From NCBI RefSeq assembly GCF_051195235.1, contig NZ_JBNFZM010000006.1:227062-291061 (forward strand): 64,000 nt of DNA. Reading direction: 5' to 3'. The notes below the pieces were generated by a model. The model worked only from the letters and a program-made list of their open reading frames with translations. It searched no databases and was not told the origin of the DNA. Shown in pieces: positions 33,187 through 42,037 of this stretch. The stretch comes from Tateyamaria sp947503385. GTDB taxonomy: Bacteria > Pseudomonadota > Alphaproteobacteria > Rhodobacterales > Rhodobacteraceae. A program made the position numbers and the translations under genes. Each line of letters opens with the position of its first letter. Position 1 is the first letter of the stretch.

Positions 33187-35381
33187 CAGATTTCACACTC
33201 ACCAAAGACGCCGAGGGCATTGCCACGATCACGTGGGACGTCGAGGGCAAGACCATGAACGTCATGTCTTTCGAAGGGCTGGAACAGCTCAACGACTGCA
33301 TCGATGACGCGTTGGCCGACGAGGCTGTCAAAGGCATCGTGATTACGTCCGGCAAGGACAGCTTTGCAGGCGGCATGGACCTGAACTTGCTGGCCAAGAT
33401 GAAAGAAGAGGCGGGCGACAACCCGGCCAAAGGCCTCTTTGAAGGCACAATGAAAATGCACGGCCTGCTGCGCAAGATCGAGCGCGCGGGCATGGATCCC
33501 AAGACCAACAAGGGCGGCAAGCCCATTGCCGCCGCCTTGCCCGGCACCGCCGCTGGCATCGGTCTTGAGCTGCCGCTGGCGACCCACCGGATCTTTATGG
33601 CCGACAACCCCAAGGCCAAGGTCGGCCTGCCCGAAATCCTGGTTGGCATCTTCCCAGGTGCTGGTGGCACAACCCGTCTGGCGCGCAAGCTGGGTGCGAT
33701 GGAAGCGTCGCCGTTCCTGCTGGAAGGCAAGATGGTCAGCCCCGACAAGGCCAAAGGCAAGCTGGTCGATGAAGTCGTCGCCGACCCCGTCGCAGCCGCA
33801 CGCGAATGGGTGCTGAACGCCACGGACGCCGACATCCTGAAACCTTGGGATGCCAAGGGCTACAAGATGCCCGGCGGTGCCCCATACCACCCCGCAGGCT
33901 TCATGACGTTTGTGGGCGCGTCGGCCATGGTCAACGGCAAAACCCAAGGGGTCTATCCCGCCGCCAAGGCGCTGCTGAGCGCCGTTTATGAGGGCGCGCT
34001 GGTGCCGTTCGACACCGCGCTGAAGATCGAGGCGCGCTGGTTCACCAATGTGCTGATGAACCCCTCGTCGGGCGCCATGATCCGGTCGCTCTTCCTGAAC
34101 AAGGAAGCACTGGAAAAGGGCGCCGTGCGTCCCGAAGGTGTGCCGGATCAACGGGTCAAGAAACTGGGCGTGCTGGGCGCGGGCCTCATGGGTGCAGGTA
34201 TCGCGCTGGTGTCAGCGCAGGCAGGCATTGAGGTGGTCTTGATCGACCGCGATCAGGAAAGCGCGGATCGGGGCAAGAACTACTCCGAGAAATACGTCGA
34301 AGGCGGCATCAAACGTGGCAAGACCACGCAGGAAAAGGGCGCAGCACTGCTGTCCCGCATCACCGCCACACCTGATCTGGACGCGCTCAAGGGCTGCGAC
34401 CTGATCATCGAAGCCGTGTTCGAGGACCCCAAAGTCAAGGCCGAGATCACCCAAAAGGTCGAGGCGATCATCCCCGACGATTGCATCTTTGCCTCCAACA
34501 CTTCGACCCTGCCGATCTCCGAACTGGCAAAGGCCTCGAAGAACCAGGATCAGTTCATCGGCATCCACTTCTTCTCGCCCGTCGAGAAAATGCTATTGGT
34601 CGAGATCATCAAGGGTGCCAATACCGGCGACCGGGCCGTGGCCAAGGCCCTCGATTACGTGCGCCAGATCCGCAAGACGCCCATCGTGGTCAACGACGCA
34701 CGCTTTTTCTATGCCAACCGCTGCATCATCCCCTACATTAACGAGGGGACGCGGATGGTCACAGAAGGGGTCGAACCCGCTTTGATCGAAAACGCCGCCA
34801 AGATGGTCGGTATGCCCCTTGGTCCGCTGCAACTCACGGATGAGACGGCCATTGATCTGGGCGCGAAAATCGCCCGCGCGACCAAGGCCGCTATGGGCGA
34901 CGATTATCCCGACAGCCCCAGCGACGACCTGATCTTCTGGATGGAAGAGCTGGGCCGCATGGGCCGCAAGGCCAACGCAGGGTTCTATGACTACAACGAG
35001 CAGGGCAAACGTCAGGGCATCTGGCGCGGCGTGCACGACCGCTATCCGTTGATGGACGATCAACCGGAATTGACCGAAGTGCAGCACCGCCTTCTGTTTT
35101 CCCAAGTGCTGGAGGCCGTTCGCGCGCTCGAAGAAGGCGTGTTGATGGACATTCGCGAAGGCGACGTGGGCGCGATCCTTGGCTGGGGCTTTGCGCCGTG
35201 GTCCGGTGGTCCTCTGTCGTGGCTTGATATCATCGGGGCGCCCTACGCTGCCGAACGGTGCGATCAGCTTGAGGCCAAGTTTGGCGAACGGTTCAAATGC
35301 CCCGCCCTCTTGCGCGAAATGGCAGAAAAAGGCCAATCCTTCTACGGTCGCTTTGGCCCCAAGGACGCCAAGGCTGCGTAA
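33183..35381 (+). CDS. fadB: 3-hydroxyacyl-CoA dehydrogenase / enoyl-CoA hydratase
   Basis: A 732-residue bifunctional enzyme. The N-terminal crotonase part (1-190) has ITSGKDSFAGGMDLNLL and PGAGGTTRLARKLGAMEA with catalytic Glu residues. The dehydrogenase part starts near residue 320 with the NAD motif LGVLGAGLMGAGIALVSA; IHFFSPVEKMLLVEII is the catalytic His-Glu region. The C-terminal domain has GFAPWSGGPLSWLD. It hydrates enoyl-CoA and oxidises hydroxyacyl-CoA for delivery to FadA. AAGGAG precedes the start. A rho-independent terminator follows. Confidence 0.96.
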   Translation: MTDFTLTKDAEGIATITWDVEGKTMNVMSFEGLEQLNDCIDDALADEAVKGIVITSGKDSFAGGMDLNLLAKMKEEAGDNPAKGLFEGTMKMHGLLRKIERAGMDPKTNKGGKPIAAALPGTAAGIGLELPLATHRIFMADNPKAKVGLPEILVGIFPGAGGTTRLARKLGAMEASPFLLEGKMVSPDKAKGKLVDEVVADPVAAAREWVLNATDADILKPWDAKGYKMPGGAPYHPAGFMTFVGASAMVNGKTQGVYPAAKALLSAVYEGALVPFDTALKIEARWFTNVLMNPSSGAMIRSLFLNKEALEKGAVRPEGVPDQRVKKLGVLGAGLMGAGIALVSAQAGIEVVLIDRDQESADRGKNYSEKYVEGGIKRGKTTQEKGAALLSRITATPDLDALKGCDLIIEAVFEDPKVKAEITQKVEAIIPDDCIFASNTSTLPISELAKASKNQDQFIGIHFFSPVEKMLLVEIIKGANTGDRAVAKALDYVRQIRKTPIVVNDARFFYANRCIIPYINEGTRMVTEGVEPALIENAAKMVGMPLGPLQLTDETAIDLGAKIARATKAAMGDDYPDSPSDDLIFWMEELGRMGRKANAGFYDYNEQGKRQGIWRGVHDRYPLMDDQPELTEVQHRLLFSQVLEAVRALEEGVLMDIREGDVGAILGWGFAPWSGGPLSWLDIIGAPYAAERCDQLEAKFGERFKCPALLREMAEKGQSFYGRFGPKDAKAA

Positions 35382-35413
35382 TTCGCACGACGTCAGATAT
35401 ATGCACGCGATTC

Positions 35414-35441
35414 AAAAGGCCCCGCTCCGGCGGGGCTTTTT
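35414..35441 (+). terminator. rho-independent terminator after fadB
   Basis: AAAAG GCCCCGC TCCG GCGGGGC TTTTT: a 7-bp GC stem with a 4-nt loop and a T run, symmetric with an A run, so it may work in both directions. It ends the fadA operon. Confidence 0.9.
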
Positions 35442-35442
35442 C

Positions 35443-36039
35443 ATGTCGGGCACTTGCCGATCATGGTCAAAAAACACGGCTGCCGTTCAACGCTTGGCAA
35501 GATCTGTGTCAGGAGAAAAGGAAAAACGGTTAGCGTTGCATCCGGCCCCATAGTCAGGACCTTCTAGAACTGTAGACCGGGGTCTGCATTGACGCTGCGT
35601 GCTGACACGGGAACGCCCACTTGTGTAGTTCCGGCCCAAGCGGACGCTCAACAAATGGTCCAAGTGTTACAGCTGCTGACCCTCGCAGCGCAAACAAGCT
35701 TTGTCGTGTCTGACGTCAACGCCGATGGGTCCAAATACCTCAAAAGTGTTATCGAGAAGGATCGTCGCCTCACCAAGCGGGCTATGTGGCCAAAGCCCCC
35801 GGTCAGGGGCTGCTAAGTGAGCGACAGTCTAAGCCATGTACTTGTTCCGTAAGGGCAGATTTCGCCAAATGGACATCTCAGTACTCAAGCAGTTTGGCGG
35901 CCCCCGCTGATTTGTTTTGTCCAGAATGAGCCGTTTTTCTGATAGCCAAGGACTTTCCGACAGAACCACAAAGAAGACATCCGAGAGGCGCGCTGAGGGG
36001 CGGTTTTCTTGGATGTCTTCTTGATCTTATCGCTCAGCG
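35443..36039. other. low-GC gap without convincing genes
   Basis: About 600 bp between the fadB terminator and the metalloprotease, with GC lower than the neighbours. A 75-codon frame on the plus strand (from 35589) has no good ribosome site and no family I recognise; it might be a gene remnant. A 12-bp inverted repeat lies at its right end. Confidence 0.5.
35971..36022. terminator. 12-bp inverted repeat downstream of the metalloprotease
   Basis: AAGAAGACATCC at 35971-35982 and GGATGTCTTCTT at 36011-36022 are perfect arms around 28 nt. It lies 18 bp past the metalloprotease stop. It could be a terminator stem or the end of a lost mobile element. Confidence 0.6.
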
Positions 36040-38622
36040 TCAACCAAAGCTGAAGTCCTCAGGGTTGCTCAGGCCGGCCATTGTTGTTTCGAGAAGAATG
36101 ACCAGGTCCGGATCTGGGCCAGCACCGTGAGCAAAGTAGACGGCGTCTTGTGTCAGGGTGTAGCCACCGACAACATCACCCGCGCTCGCGCTGACGAACT
36201 GGATTTCGTCGTACGATGATATGCCAGTGTCCGTGAAGACCATCTCGTCCTCGGACGCATCCCAGTCCGTGATCACGTCCACGCCTGACCCACCGACAAA
36301 GGAAAACACGTCCGCACCGGCACCGCCGGACAGGATGTCATCACCGGCACCACCCACCATCAAATCGGCACCGTCGCCTCCTGACAAATGGTCGTCGCCA
36401 CTTCCGCCCCTGAGGACGTCGCTGCCACCGGCTCCAATGATGAGGTCGTTTCCATCGTTGCCAACCATCACGTTGTTGACTTCGTTGCCAATAAGCTGGT
36501 CGTCGCCCGACCCGCCGATTGCGTTTTCGATTGTAGCACCCTGCGCAATGGCAACATTCATGTCGAACCCGCCTGTGCTGGAAAAGGTGCCGTCGATCAG
36601 GCTGATAAAGCTGCCCTCGCTGAAGCCGGACATATCCAAGGTGTCATTGCCTCCGGCGTCCCAGATTGTGAAGGCGGCGGTGTTGCCGTGATTGGCCAGC
36701 ATCGCGTCGTAGTCGTACACCTCTTGATCCGTCGTGGCGTTGAACCCGTAGGTCGTGTCCTCTGTCCGCGTTTCCATGTTGGCGCCGTAAATCTGATGCA
36801 GAGCCGCAATGTCAGCCAGCATCAAGGTGCCAGGGCTTGGTGAGTCACTTTGCAGGCCTACAAAATCATAGCTCCAGTAGCTCATGACACTGTAGGCATC
36901 ACTGCCCTGAAGGTAGGCGGACAGATTAGGGAAGCTCACGTCGTCGCCTTCCTCAAGAGGAAGGAAGTCTGTGTGCAGCAGGCCCATGGTGTGACCAACT
37001 TCGTGGATCATAATACCAACCGTACCGTCGCCAGGATGTGCGCCAGACCATCTGGTGTCGTGGTTCGGGTCGCCGATTTGTGGCCCGTAAGCCCACATAT
37101 CTCCGGCTATTCCGTCACCGGGCAGACCGCCCCCGAATACGCCGAGTTGCAGCGTCGAGTTGTAGAAGCGGATGTCGGCTTCGACGCTATCCCCCAGATC
37201 GACAACATCAAAGCCGATGATCTCGTCAAAATGCGCCATGACGTCTCGTGACACGGCTTGCTGAGCGAGACCAAAACCATGCAGCGTTCCTTCGCGACCA
37301 TTGCCGATGTAGTCGTCAGATTCTTCCGTAGGAAAAGAGAAGGTGATCTCGCCGCCTGTCCACTCCCGACTTTGAGTGATGCTGTCGACAACCTCCTGAA
37401 GCGAGACACTGGGCATATCTGGATACATCGCCTGCAATGCCTCTTCCGGCGTCGTGTATTCGAATGTCGCCGTTGGAAGAGGAGGCGCTTCCGGCTCAGG
37501 GTCTGTTGTCCCGTTGGGGTCCACAACCGTCGAGATCAAGATGTTGTCGATGCCAAAGCTCTCGTTCAGGACGTCCTGGTCGAGGGTCGAGGAAAAGCCC
37601 AAGGTCAGCGTCGGCCCGGGGTCCGGCACAAAGATCGTCACCGCATGGGCGCTGTCGTTGAACGACCAAAAATTGTTCTGATCGCCGTAGCCCTCGATCT
37701 CGGTGGCAGCGGACCGTTCCACGATGATGCCGTTATCTGTCTCGAACGTGGCTGCCGCTTCGTCAGTCTGCCAGTTGAAAGAGCCAATTTCGATTTCCTG
37801 GCCGTTGATGTAGACCAGAAAGCTCTCACCGTCCCAGCTGTCGATTTCGAGGAAGTCGAATGAGATCGTAATCCCGCCACTGACATCTGCGGGCAGATCA
37901 TAGGTCTTCTCCACGATGTCGGTTGTAAACCGACCGATATAGACATCACCGTCGGTGCTGGCCTCGGGGCGGTTGATGCTCCAGCCATTACCGCCGCGGC
38001 TGAAGTCTTCTTCACTGATCACCGTCGTGGTTTCAGACGGCGTTTCGGTGTCGGGCTCGGCTGGCGTCCCGGTGTCAGGCTGAGCCGGCGTCCCGGTATT
38101 CGCGTCGGCAACCGTCGAGATCAAGATGTTGTCGATGCCAAAGCTCTCGTTCAGGACGTCCTGGTCGAGGGTCGAGGAAAAGCCCAAGGTCAGCGTCGGT
38201 CCGGGGTCCGGCACAAAGATCGTCACCGCATGGGCGCTGTCGTTGAACGACCAAAAATTGTTCTGATCGCCGTAGCCCTCGATCTCGGTGGCAGCGGACC
38301 GTTCCACGATGATGCCGTTATCTGTCTCGAACGTGGCTGCCGCTTCGTCAGTCTGCCAGTTGAAAGAGCCAATTTCGATTTCCTGGCCGTTGATGTAGAC
38401 CAGAAAGCTCTCACCGTCCCAGCTGTCGATTTCGAGGAAGTCGAATGAGATCGTAATCCCGCCACTGACATCTGCGGGCAGATCATAGGTCTTCTCCACG
38501 ATGTCGGTTGTAAACCGACCGATATAGACATCACCGTCGGTGCTGGCCTCGGGGCGGTTAATGCTCCAGCCATTACCGCCGCGGCTGAAGTCTTCTTCAC
38601 TGATCACTGAGTTGGGTTGCAT
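36040..38622 (-). CDS. secreted RTX metalloprotease (serralysin-like M10) with duplicated N-terminal domain
   Basis: An 860-residue protein without Sec signal, likely secreted by a type I system. Residues 6-171 and 201-366 are identical 166-residue domains (beta-sandwich, possibly carbohydrate- or protein-binding), separated by a Thr/Pro/Glu-rich linker. The protease part has the zinc motif HEVGHTMGLLH and the Met-turn SVMSYWSYDF, as in serralysins. The C-terminal third has RTX calcium-binding nonapeptides such as GGSGDDHLSGGDGADLMVGG. It ends NPEDFSFG. No type I exporter genes are in the window. Divergent from a GntR gene, which may regulate it. Confidence 0.92.
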   Translation of the reverse strand: MQPNSVISEEDFSRGGNGWSINRPEASTDGDVYIGRFTTDIVEKTYDLPADVSGGITISFDFLEIDSWDGESFLVYINGQEIEIGSFNWQTDEAAATFETDNGIIVERSAATEIEGYGDQNNFWSFNDSAHAVTIFVPDPGPTLTLGFSSTLDQDVLNESFGIDNILISTVADANTGTPAQPDTGTPAEPDTETPSETTTVISEEDFSRGGNGWSINRPEASTDGDVYIGRFTTDIVEKTYDLPADVSGGITISFDFLEIDSWDGESFLVYINGQEIEIGSFNWQTDEAAATFETDNGIIVERSAATEIEGYGDQNNFWSFNDSAHAVTIFVPDPGPTLTLGFSSTLDQDVLNESFGIDNILISTVVDPNGTTDPEPEAPPLPTATFEYTTPEEALQAMYPDMPSVSLQEVVDSITQSREWTGGEITFSFPTEESDDYIGNGREGTLHGFGLAQQAVSRDVMAHFDEIIGFDVVDLGDSVEADIRFYNSTLQLGVFGGGLPGDGIAGDMWAYGPQIGDPNHDTRWSGAHPGDGTVGIMIHEVGHTMGLLHTDFLPLEEGDDVSFPNLSAYLQGSDAYSVMSYWSYDFVGLQSDSPSPGTLMLADIAALHQIYGANMETRTEDTTYGFNATTDQEVYDYDAMLANHGNTAAFTIWDAGGNDTLDMSGFSEGSFISLIDGTFSSTGGFDMNVAIAQGATIENAIGGSGDDQLIGNEVNNVMVGNDGNDLIIGAGGSDVLRGGSGDDHLSGGDGADLMVGGAGDDILSGGAGADVFSFVGGSGVDVITDWDASEDEMVFTDTGISSYDEIQFVSASAGDVVGGYTLTQDAVYFAHGAGPDPDLVILLETTMAGLSNPEDFSFG
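37524..38022. repeat. 499-bp direct repeat, copy 1 (inside metalloprotease)
   Basis: Identical to the copy at 38109-38607 apart from two differences that I found by eye, both silent (one Gly and one Ile codon). The period is 585 bp, an exact multiple of three, so the reading frame is kept. It encodes one full 166-residue domain. Confidence 0.95.
38109..38607. repeat. 499-bp direct repeat, copy 2 (inside metalloprotease)
   Basis: Second copy of the domain-encoding repeat, at the 5' end of the metalloprotease gene. The 86-bp stretch between the copies encodes a TPAQPDTGTPAEPDTETPSE linker, itself made of short repeats. Confidence 0.95.
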
Positions 38623-38709
38623 GTGTCATCGTCCTTATAAATCGCCAATTCGTCGTTGATTGCGGGCCAAAAGCTTTTATGGTGTGGGGCGACGCCATTT
38701 GCCTACAAC

Positions 38710-38740
38710 AATGTCGACATTAAATGATGCAAATAATGTC
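38710..38740. promoter_or_regulatory. overlapping dyads in the protease/GntR divergent region
   Basis: AATGTCGACATT at 38710-38721 is a perfect 12-bp palindrome, and GACATTA at 38716-38722 pairs with TAATGTC at 38734-38740. The two share half-sites ATGTC/GACAT, giving three half-sites. A dimeric GntR regulator encoded next to it could bind here and control both genes. Confidence 0.6.
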
Positions 38741-38841
38741 TGTAAAGTAACGATTTTGTTGTTGGCCTGATTGGAAGGTCTCAAACGCGCACGCAGAGCA
38801 AGGATTGACCTTAACATGCTGAAACTGATGGGTAAAAAAAC

Positions 38842-39495
38842 ATGAGCAGAGCCGCAGAGGTCTATGAAGAGCTAAAAACTGGCATTCGCCTCGGCGATTT
38901 ACCGCCGGGCTATCAAGCGCCCGAACCTGAGTTGGCGAAGAAGTATGGGGTCAGCCGATCGACGATTCGTGAGGCTTTGGTGCGCTTGGAGGGCGAAGGG
39001 TTCATCGAGTTGATCCCACGTCGAGGCGCACGGGTTCTGCCCCTTGCGGTGGAAGACCTCGAAGAAATCTATCAAATTCTTTCGTTCATAGAACCAAACA
39101 TCGCCCGCGTGCTCGCGCAGCGAAACCCTTCAGCCGAGGACCTCGCTCCGCTGGAAAAAGCTGTTGTCGATATGGAAGAGGCTCTTGCGACAGGGGATTT
39201 GGCAGCCTGGGCCCAAGCAGATGATGAATTCCACATGACTCTGCTGAAGCTCTTGGACAACGGTCGATTGCAGCGATTTCTGTCTGAATTGCTAGATCAG
39301 GCGCATCGCGCCAGAATGGTCACCTTGAGGATGCGGGAACTTCCTGCCCAATCAACCCAAGAACAGCGACAGATCCTCGAAGCGATCAAATCTGGCGATG
39401 GAACAGAGAGCTTTCGGGTTTTTTCAGCGCACCGCGAGCGCGCGAGCTTAGAATTGGTCGAGATTTTGAGAAAGACGGGCATTCGCCAGTTCTAA
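38842..39495 (+). CDS. GntR-family regulator, FCD (FadR-like) type
   Basis: A 217-residue regulator. The winged helix is PEPELAKKYGVSRSTIREAL then FIELIPRRGARVLPL; the C-terminal all-helical FCD domain (75-210) has DDEFHMTLLKL and FRVFSAHRERASLELVEIL, with Asp and His ligands for a metal and an organic acid. Transcribed away from the metalloprotease; the dyads between them suggest control of both. The effector is unknown. Confidence 0.92.
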   Translation: MSRAAEVYEELKTGIRLGDLPPGYQAPEPELAKKYGVSRSTIREALVRLEGEGFIELIPRRGARVLPLAVEDLEEIYQILSFIEPNIARVLAQRNPSAEDLAPLEKAVVDMEEALATGDLAAWAQADDEFHMTLLKLLDNGRLQRFLSELLDQAHRARMVTLRMRELPAQSTQEQRQILEAIKSGDGTESFRVFSAHRERASLELVEILRKTGIRQF

Positions 39496-40130
39496 TGGAG
39501 TAGTGTCAAAAGACACGGAGAGCTGGCCCGGGCTTGGAGGCTGACCTCAACACCTTTGGGGACATGCAGCCCTGTCCAAAAAAAAGTGGAATAGTGGCGC
39601 ATCGAAACGCGATTGAGTTCGAACTCGTTGAGGACGAGCGCAGCCAGCCCGTCCAATCCTTTCTTTTCTGAATGTCTTCCGATCGGGCGGCTACGTAAAA
39701 CTCGAGCTTGGTTGTTGGGCGATCACGGCGCCTTCGCCAGGCTTACTAACATGGCGGCAATTGATCTGCCGGATACCAGACAGACAACTTTAGTGTTGCT
39801 CCACGATACTCGATGGTCGTGCATCGGTTTTTGTCTTTAGCGGTCGTTTGCAGGTTCCGAATATTCAACTTCGAAATTTGAACGCAATCTTGTGACGCGA
39901 TGATTGGCCGAGTTCTATCTTTCGTGAGTCGGCCAACAATATGCGGCGGAAAAGTCCTCCATTTGCAGACGGTCCTTTTCGCTCCGGCGCAAGCGTTGAC
40001 GATTTCCATCGTTGCGGCTGCACGCGTATCACTCAATTTTGAAACGATCACATGTGGGCCAACTGGTGGCGAATTGGCCGCAGAAGGGGTGCGATGCGAC
40101 CCTCACGAACAGCGTGCTGGCTTGGCTTGC
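39496..40130. other. 635-bp low-GC gap without convincing genes
   Basis: This stretch between the GntR and TetR genes has many stops in all frames and a lower GC than the core genes. A short stem GTGTC-AAAA-GACAC at 39503-39516 may end the GntR transcript. Frames of 75-115 codons occur but lack ribosome sites or recognisable motifs. It may hold decayed genes. Confidence 0.5.
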
Positions 40131-40715
40131 CTAAAATCGCGCTATCGCCGTTCTGGCCGCAGCAAGAATGTCAGCGGCGCGCGCATCATCATCGGTGAGC
40201 CGGGCCAGCGTCACCGCCCCTACCAAAAGTGCAAGCCGCGCGTCTGACATGTCGTCCGCCTCTTCGGTGCGCAGCAGTGCGGATACACGTTCAACGGCGT
40301 CCGCAGCCCTAGCGTGCGGTTCTCCCGATGCCCTGCTCAATTCCGACCCAAGAGCCGCCATAGGGCATCCATGGCGCCGATCGTTCACGTGGCCCATCGA
40401 CAGATATGTGTCGATATAGGTGTCTCGCGCCGCGCCTTTTGCGGCGTCGGTCTCGGGCTGCTCCATATCTGCCACGACCGTGTCGACCGCCCGTTCGAAC
40501 CCTGCGGCCACCAGCGCCTCCTTGCCTTTGAAATGGCGATAGAACCCGCCATGGGTCATGCCCGCGGCTTGCATAACCTCGGATACGGAAGTCGTCTCGA
40601 TCCCGCGTTCACGGAACAAATCCGCCGCCGCATCCAGAATTCGGGCGTGGGATTTGCGTTTCTCGGCTTCGGACAATCTGGGCATGGGCGGCGTCTCGTG
40701 AGCATGGGTTGACAA
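40131..40715 (-). CDS. TetR-family transcriptional regulator
   Basis: A 194-residue TetR protein. The DNA-binding domain is ILDAAADLFRERGIETTSVS then AAGMTHGGFYRHFKGKEAL. The ligand domain has HGCPMAALGSELSRA, as in the NemR/AcrR-like group with a Cys that may sense electrophiles. An ATG 10 codons downstream (MPRLSEAEK) is possible. Divergent from the NmrA-like gene with tandem dyads between them, so it probably represses both. Confidence 0.93.
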   Translation of the reverse strand: MSTHAHETPPMPRLSEAEKRKSHARILDAAADLFRERGIETTSVSEVMQAAGMTHGGFYRHFKGKEALVAAGFERAVDTVVADMEQPETDAAKGAARDTYIDTYLSMGHVNDRRHGCPMAALGSELSRASGEPHARAADAVERVSALLRTEEADDMSDARLALLVGAVTLARLTDDDARAADILAAARTAIARF

Positions 40716-40718
40716 TCT

Positions 40719-40766
40719 GGATTATGGTTATCATCTTTAATTTTGGATTACAATCATCATCCAAAA
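40719..40766. promoter_or_regulatory. tandem operator-like repeats for the TetR gene
   Basis: GGATTATGGTTATCATC at 40719-40735 and GGATTACAATCATCATC at 40745-40761 are near-identical direct repeats 26 bp apart. Over the second, TTTTGGAT at 40741-40748 and ATCCAAAA at 40759-40766 make an 8-bp dyad. The whole lies between divergent starts, the expected site for TetR autoregulation. Confidence 0.7.
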
Positions 40767-40774
40767 GGCAAGCC

Positions 40775-41875
40775 ATGACCTCACCCCTCAAAATCCTCGT
40801 CACCAGCGCAGCCGGCAAAACCGGTTTGCCGGTCGCCCTACAACTCTTGGAACAAGGTTTTGCTGTCCGCGCCTTTGTGCGGCGCGTCGATGTCCGCGCA
40901 GAACAGTTGGAAACCGCCGGAGCGGACGTGTTTGTCGGGGATCAGTATGACCTTGGCGACATGCGCCGCGCTATGGCCGGGATGACACGTGCCTACCATT
41001 GCGCACCGACGGCGCCAAACGGGCTTCACTTTAGTGCAGTGTTCGCAGTCGCCGCCAGCGAGGTGCAACTGGAACACACCGTCATTCTTGGCCAATGGCT
41101 GACGGCGGCAGACCATCCGTCGCTGTTCACACGCGAGGTATACCTTGCTGACCGCCTGCTGCGACAGGCACCACATATGACGACCACACACATTGATCCG
41201 GGGTGGTTTGCGGACAACTACCTGATGCTGCTGGCGTCTGCGGCCCATCTGGGTCTGTTCACGATGCCCCTTGGCCCCGGAGACGTTAAACGCAACGCGC
41301 CACCGTCGAACGAAGACATCGCACGGGTTGCAGTCGCTGCCTTGATGGACCCAAAGACGCACGCGGGCAGACGGTATCGGCCCACGGGTCCGGGCCTTCT
41401 TTCGCCAGACGACATTGCCGCCACGATGGGCCGCGCCTTGGGACGCAAGGTCCGCTATATGAACGTCTCGGAACGGATGATGACCAAGGCCCTGCGAGCG
41501 AACCCACCATCCAACTACTCCGAGGCGGCGGTGTCTCAGCTTGCCATTTACGCGGACGAATACAGGCGGGGCAGCTTTGCCATCAACGCACCAACCGACG
41601 ATGTCGAAACGGTGGGCGGACAGCCACCAGAAGACTTTGAAACGATCGTTCGGCGGTATGTGGCTGCGCAGCCGGAGCTTGCGCCCAGCCCTTTGCGACG
41701 TCTCGGGGCCATGTTGAGCTTTCTCAAGATCCTTGTCACGCCCGCTCTGGACCTCGCGCGTGTGGCGCGCGACCGCGACTATGTGCAAATCACACGGCCC
41801 GCGTTCTGTCAGGACAACGAGGAATGGGTCGCTTTGCACGTCCCGGCACCCGGGCTGGACCGCCGCCCTGCTTGA
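40775..41875 (+). CDS. NmrA-like NAD(P)-binding protein
   Basis: A 366-residue atypical SDR. The cofactor fold opens LKILVTSAAGKTGLPVALQLLEQG, with TSAAGKTG in the position of the GxxGxxG loop, and FVRRVDVRAEQLETAGADVF after strand 2 points to NADP(H). The usual YxxxK is not evident, as in NmrA-type sensors and quinone reductases. A C-terminal 80-residue extension (from about 285) is longer than in simple NmrA proteins. Likely target gene of the divergent TetR regulator, perhaps in quinone or aldehyde response. Confidence 0.88.
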   Translation: MTSPLKILVTSAAGKTGLPVALQLLEQGFAVRAFVRRVDVRAEQLETAGADVFVGDQYDLGDMRRAMAGMTRAYHCAPTAPNGLHFSAVFAVAASEVQLEHTVILGQWLTAADHPSLFTREVYLADRLLRQAPHMTTTHIDPGWFADNYLMLLASAAHLGLFTMPLGPGDVKRNAPPSNEDIARVAVAALMDPKTHAGRRYRPTGPGLLSPDDIAATMGRALGRKVRYMNVSERMMTKALRANPPSNYSEAAVSQLAIYADEYRRGSFAINAPTDDVETVGGQPPEDFETIVRRYVAAQPELAPSPLRRLGAMLSFLKILVTPALDLARVARDRDYVQITRPAFCQDNEEWVALHVPAPGLDRRPA

Positions 41876-41923
41876 CGCGATCGCGTCAGCCGTCACCCGC
41901 CGGACGCATAGCTCAGAACGTCC

Positions 41924-41988
41924 CTGCACCCGGCGACTGCTTCGGTGTTGGGGGCCGAAGCGCCGGGGTCACCGGCAGCCGGGTGCAG
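41924..41988. terminator. nested inverted repeat between NmrA-like and Hint genes
   Basis: Outer arms CTGCACCCGGC (41924-41934) and GCCGGGTGCAG (41978-41988) pair over 11 bp; inside, GCTTCGG and CCGAAGC make a second stem. It lies between two converging genes and probably stops transcription from both sides. Confidence 0.65.
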
Positions 41989-42037
41989 AGCAGTTGAGGC
42001 GCCCCCCTCCAGTTGGAACGCCAATCACGAGCGGCTG

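Noticed and set aside
35589..35816. 75-codon plus-strand gene in the low-GC gap
   Set aside because: No ribosome site, no recognisable motif, and neighbouring frames are equally open; kept only as a possible remnant.
36040..38622. Assembly or frameshift problem in the metalloprotease
   Set aside because: The duplication keeps the frame (585 bp) and both differences are silent, so the gene as given is coherent; copy number still needs long reads.
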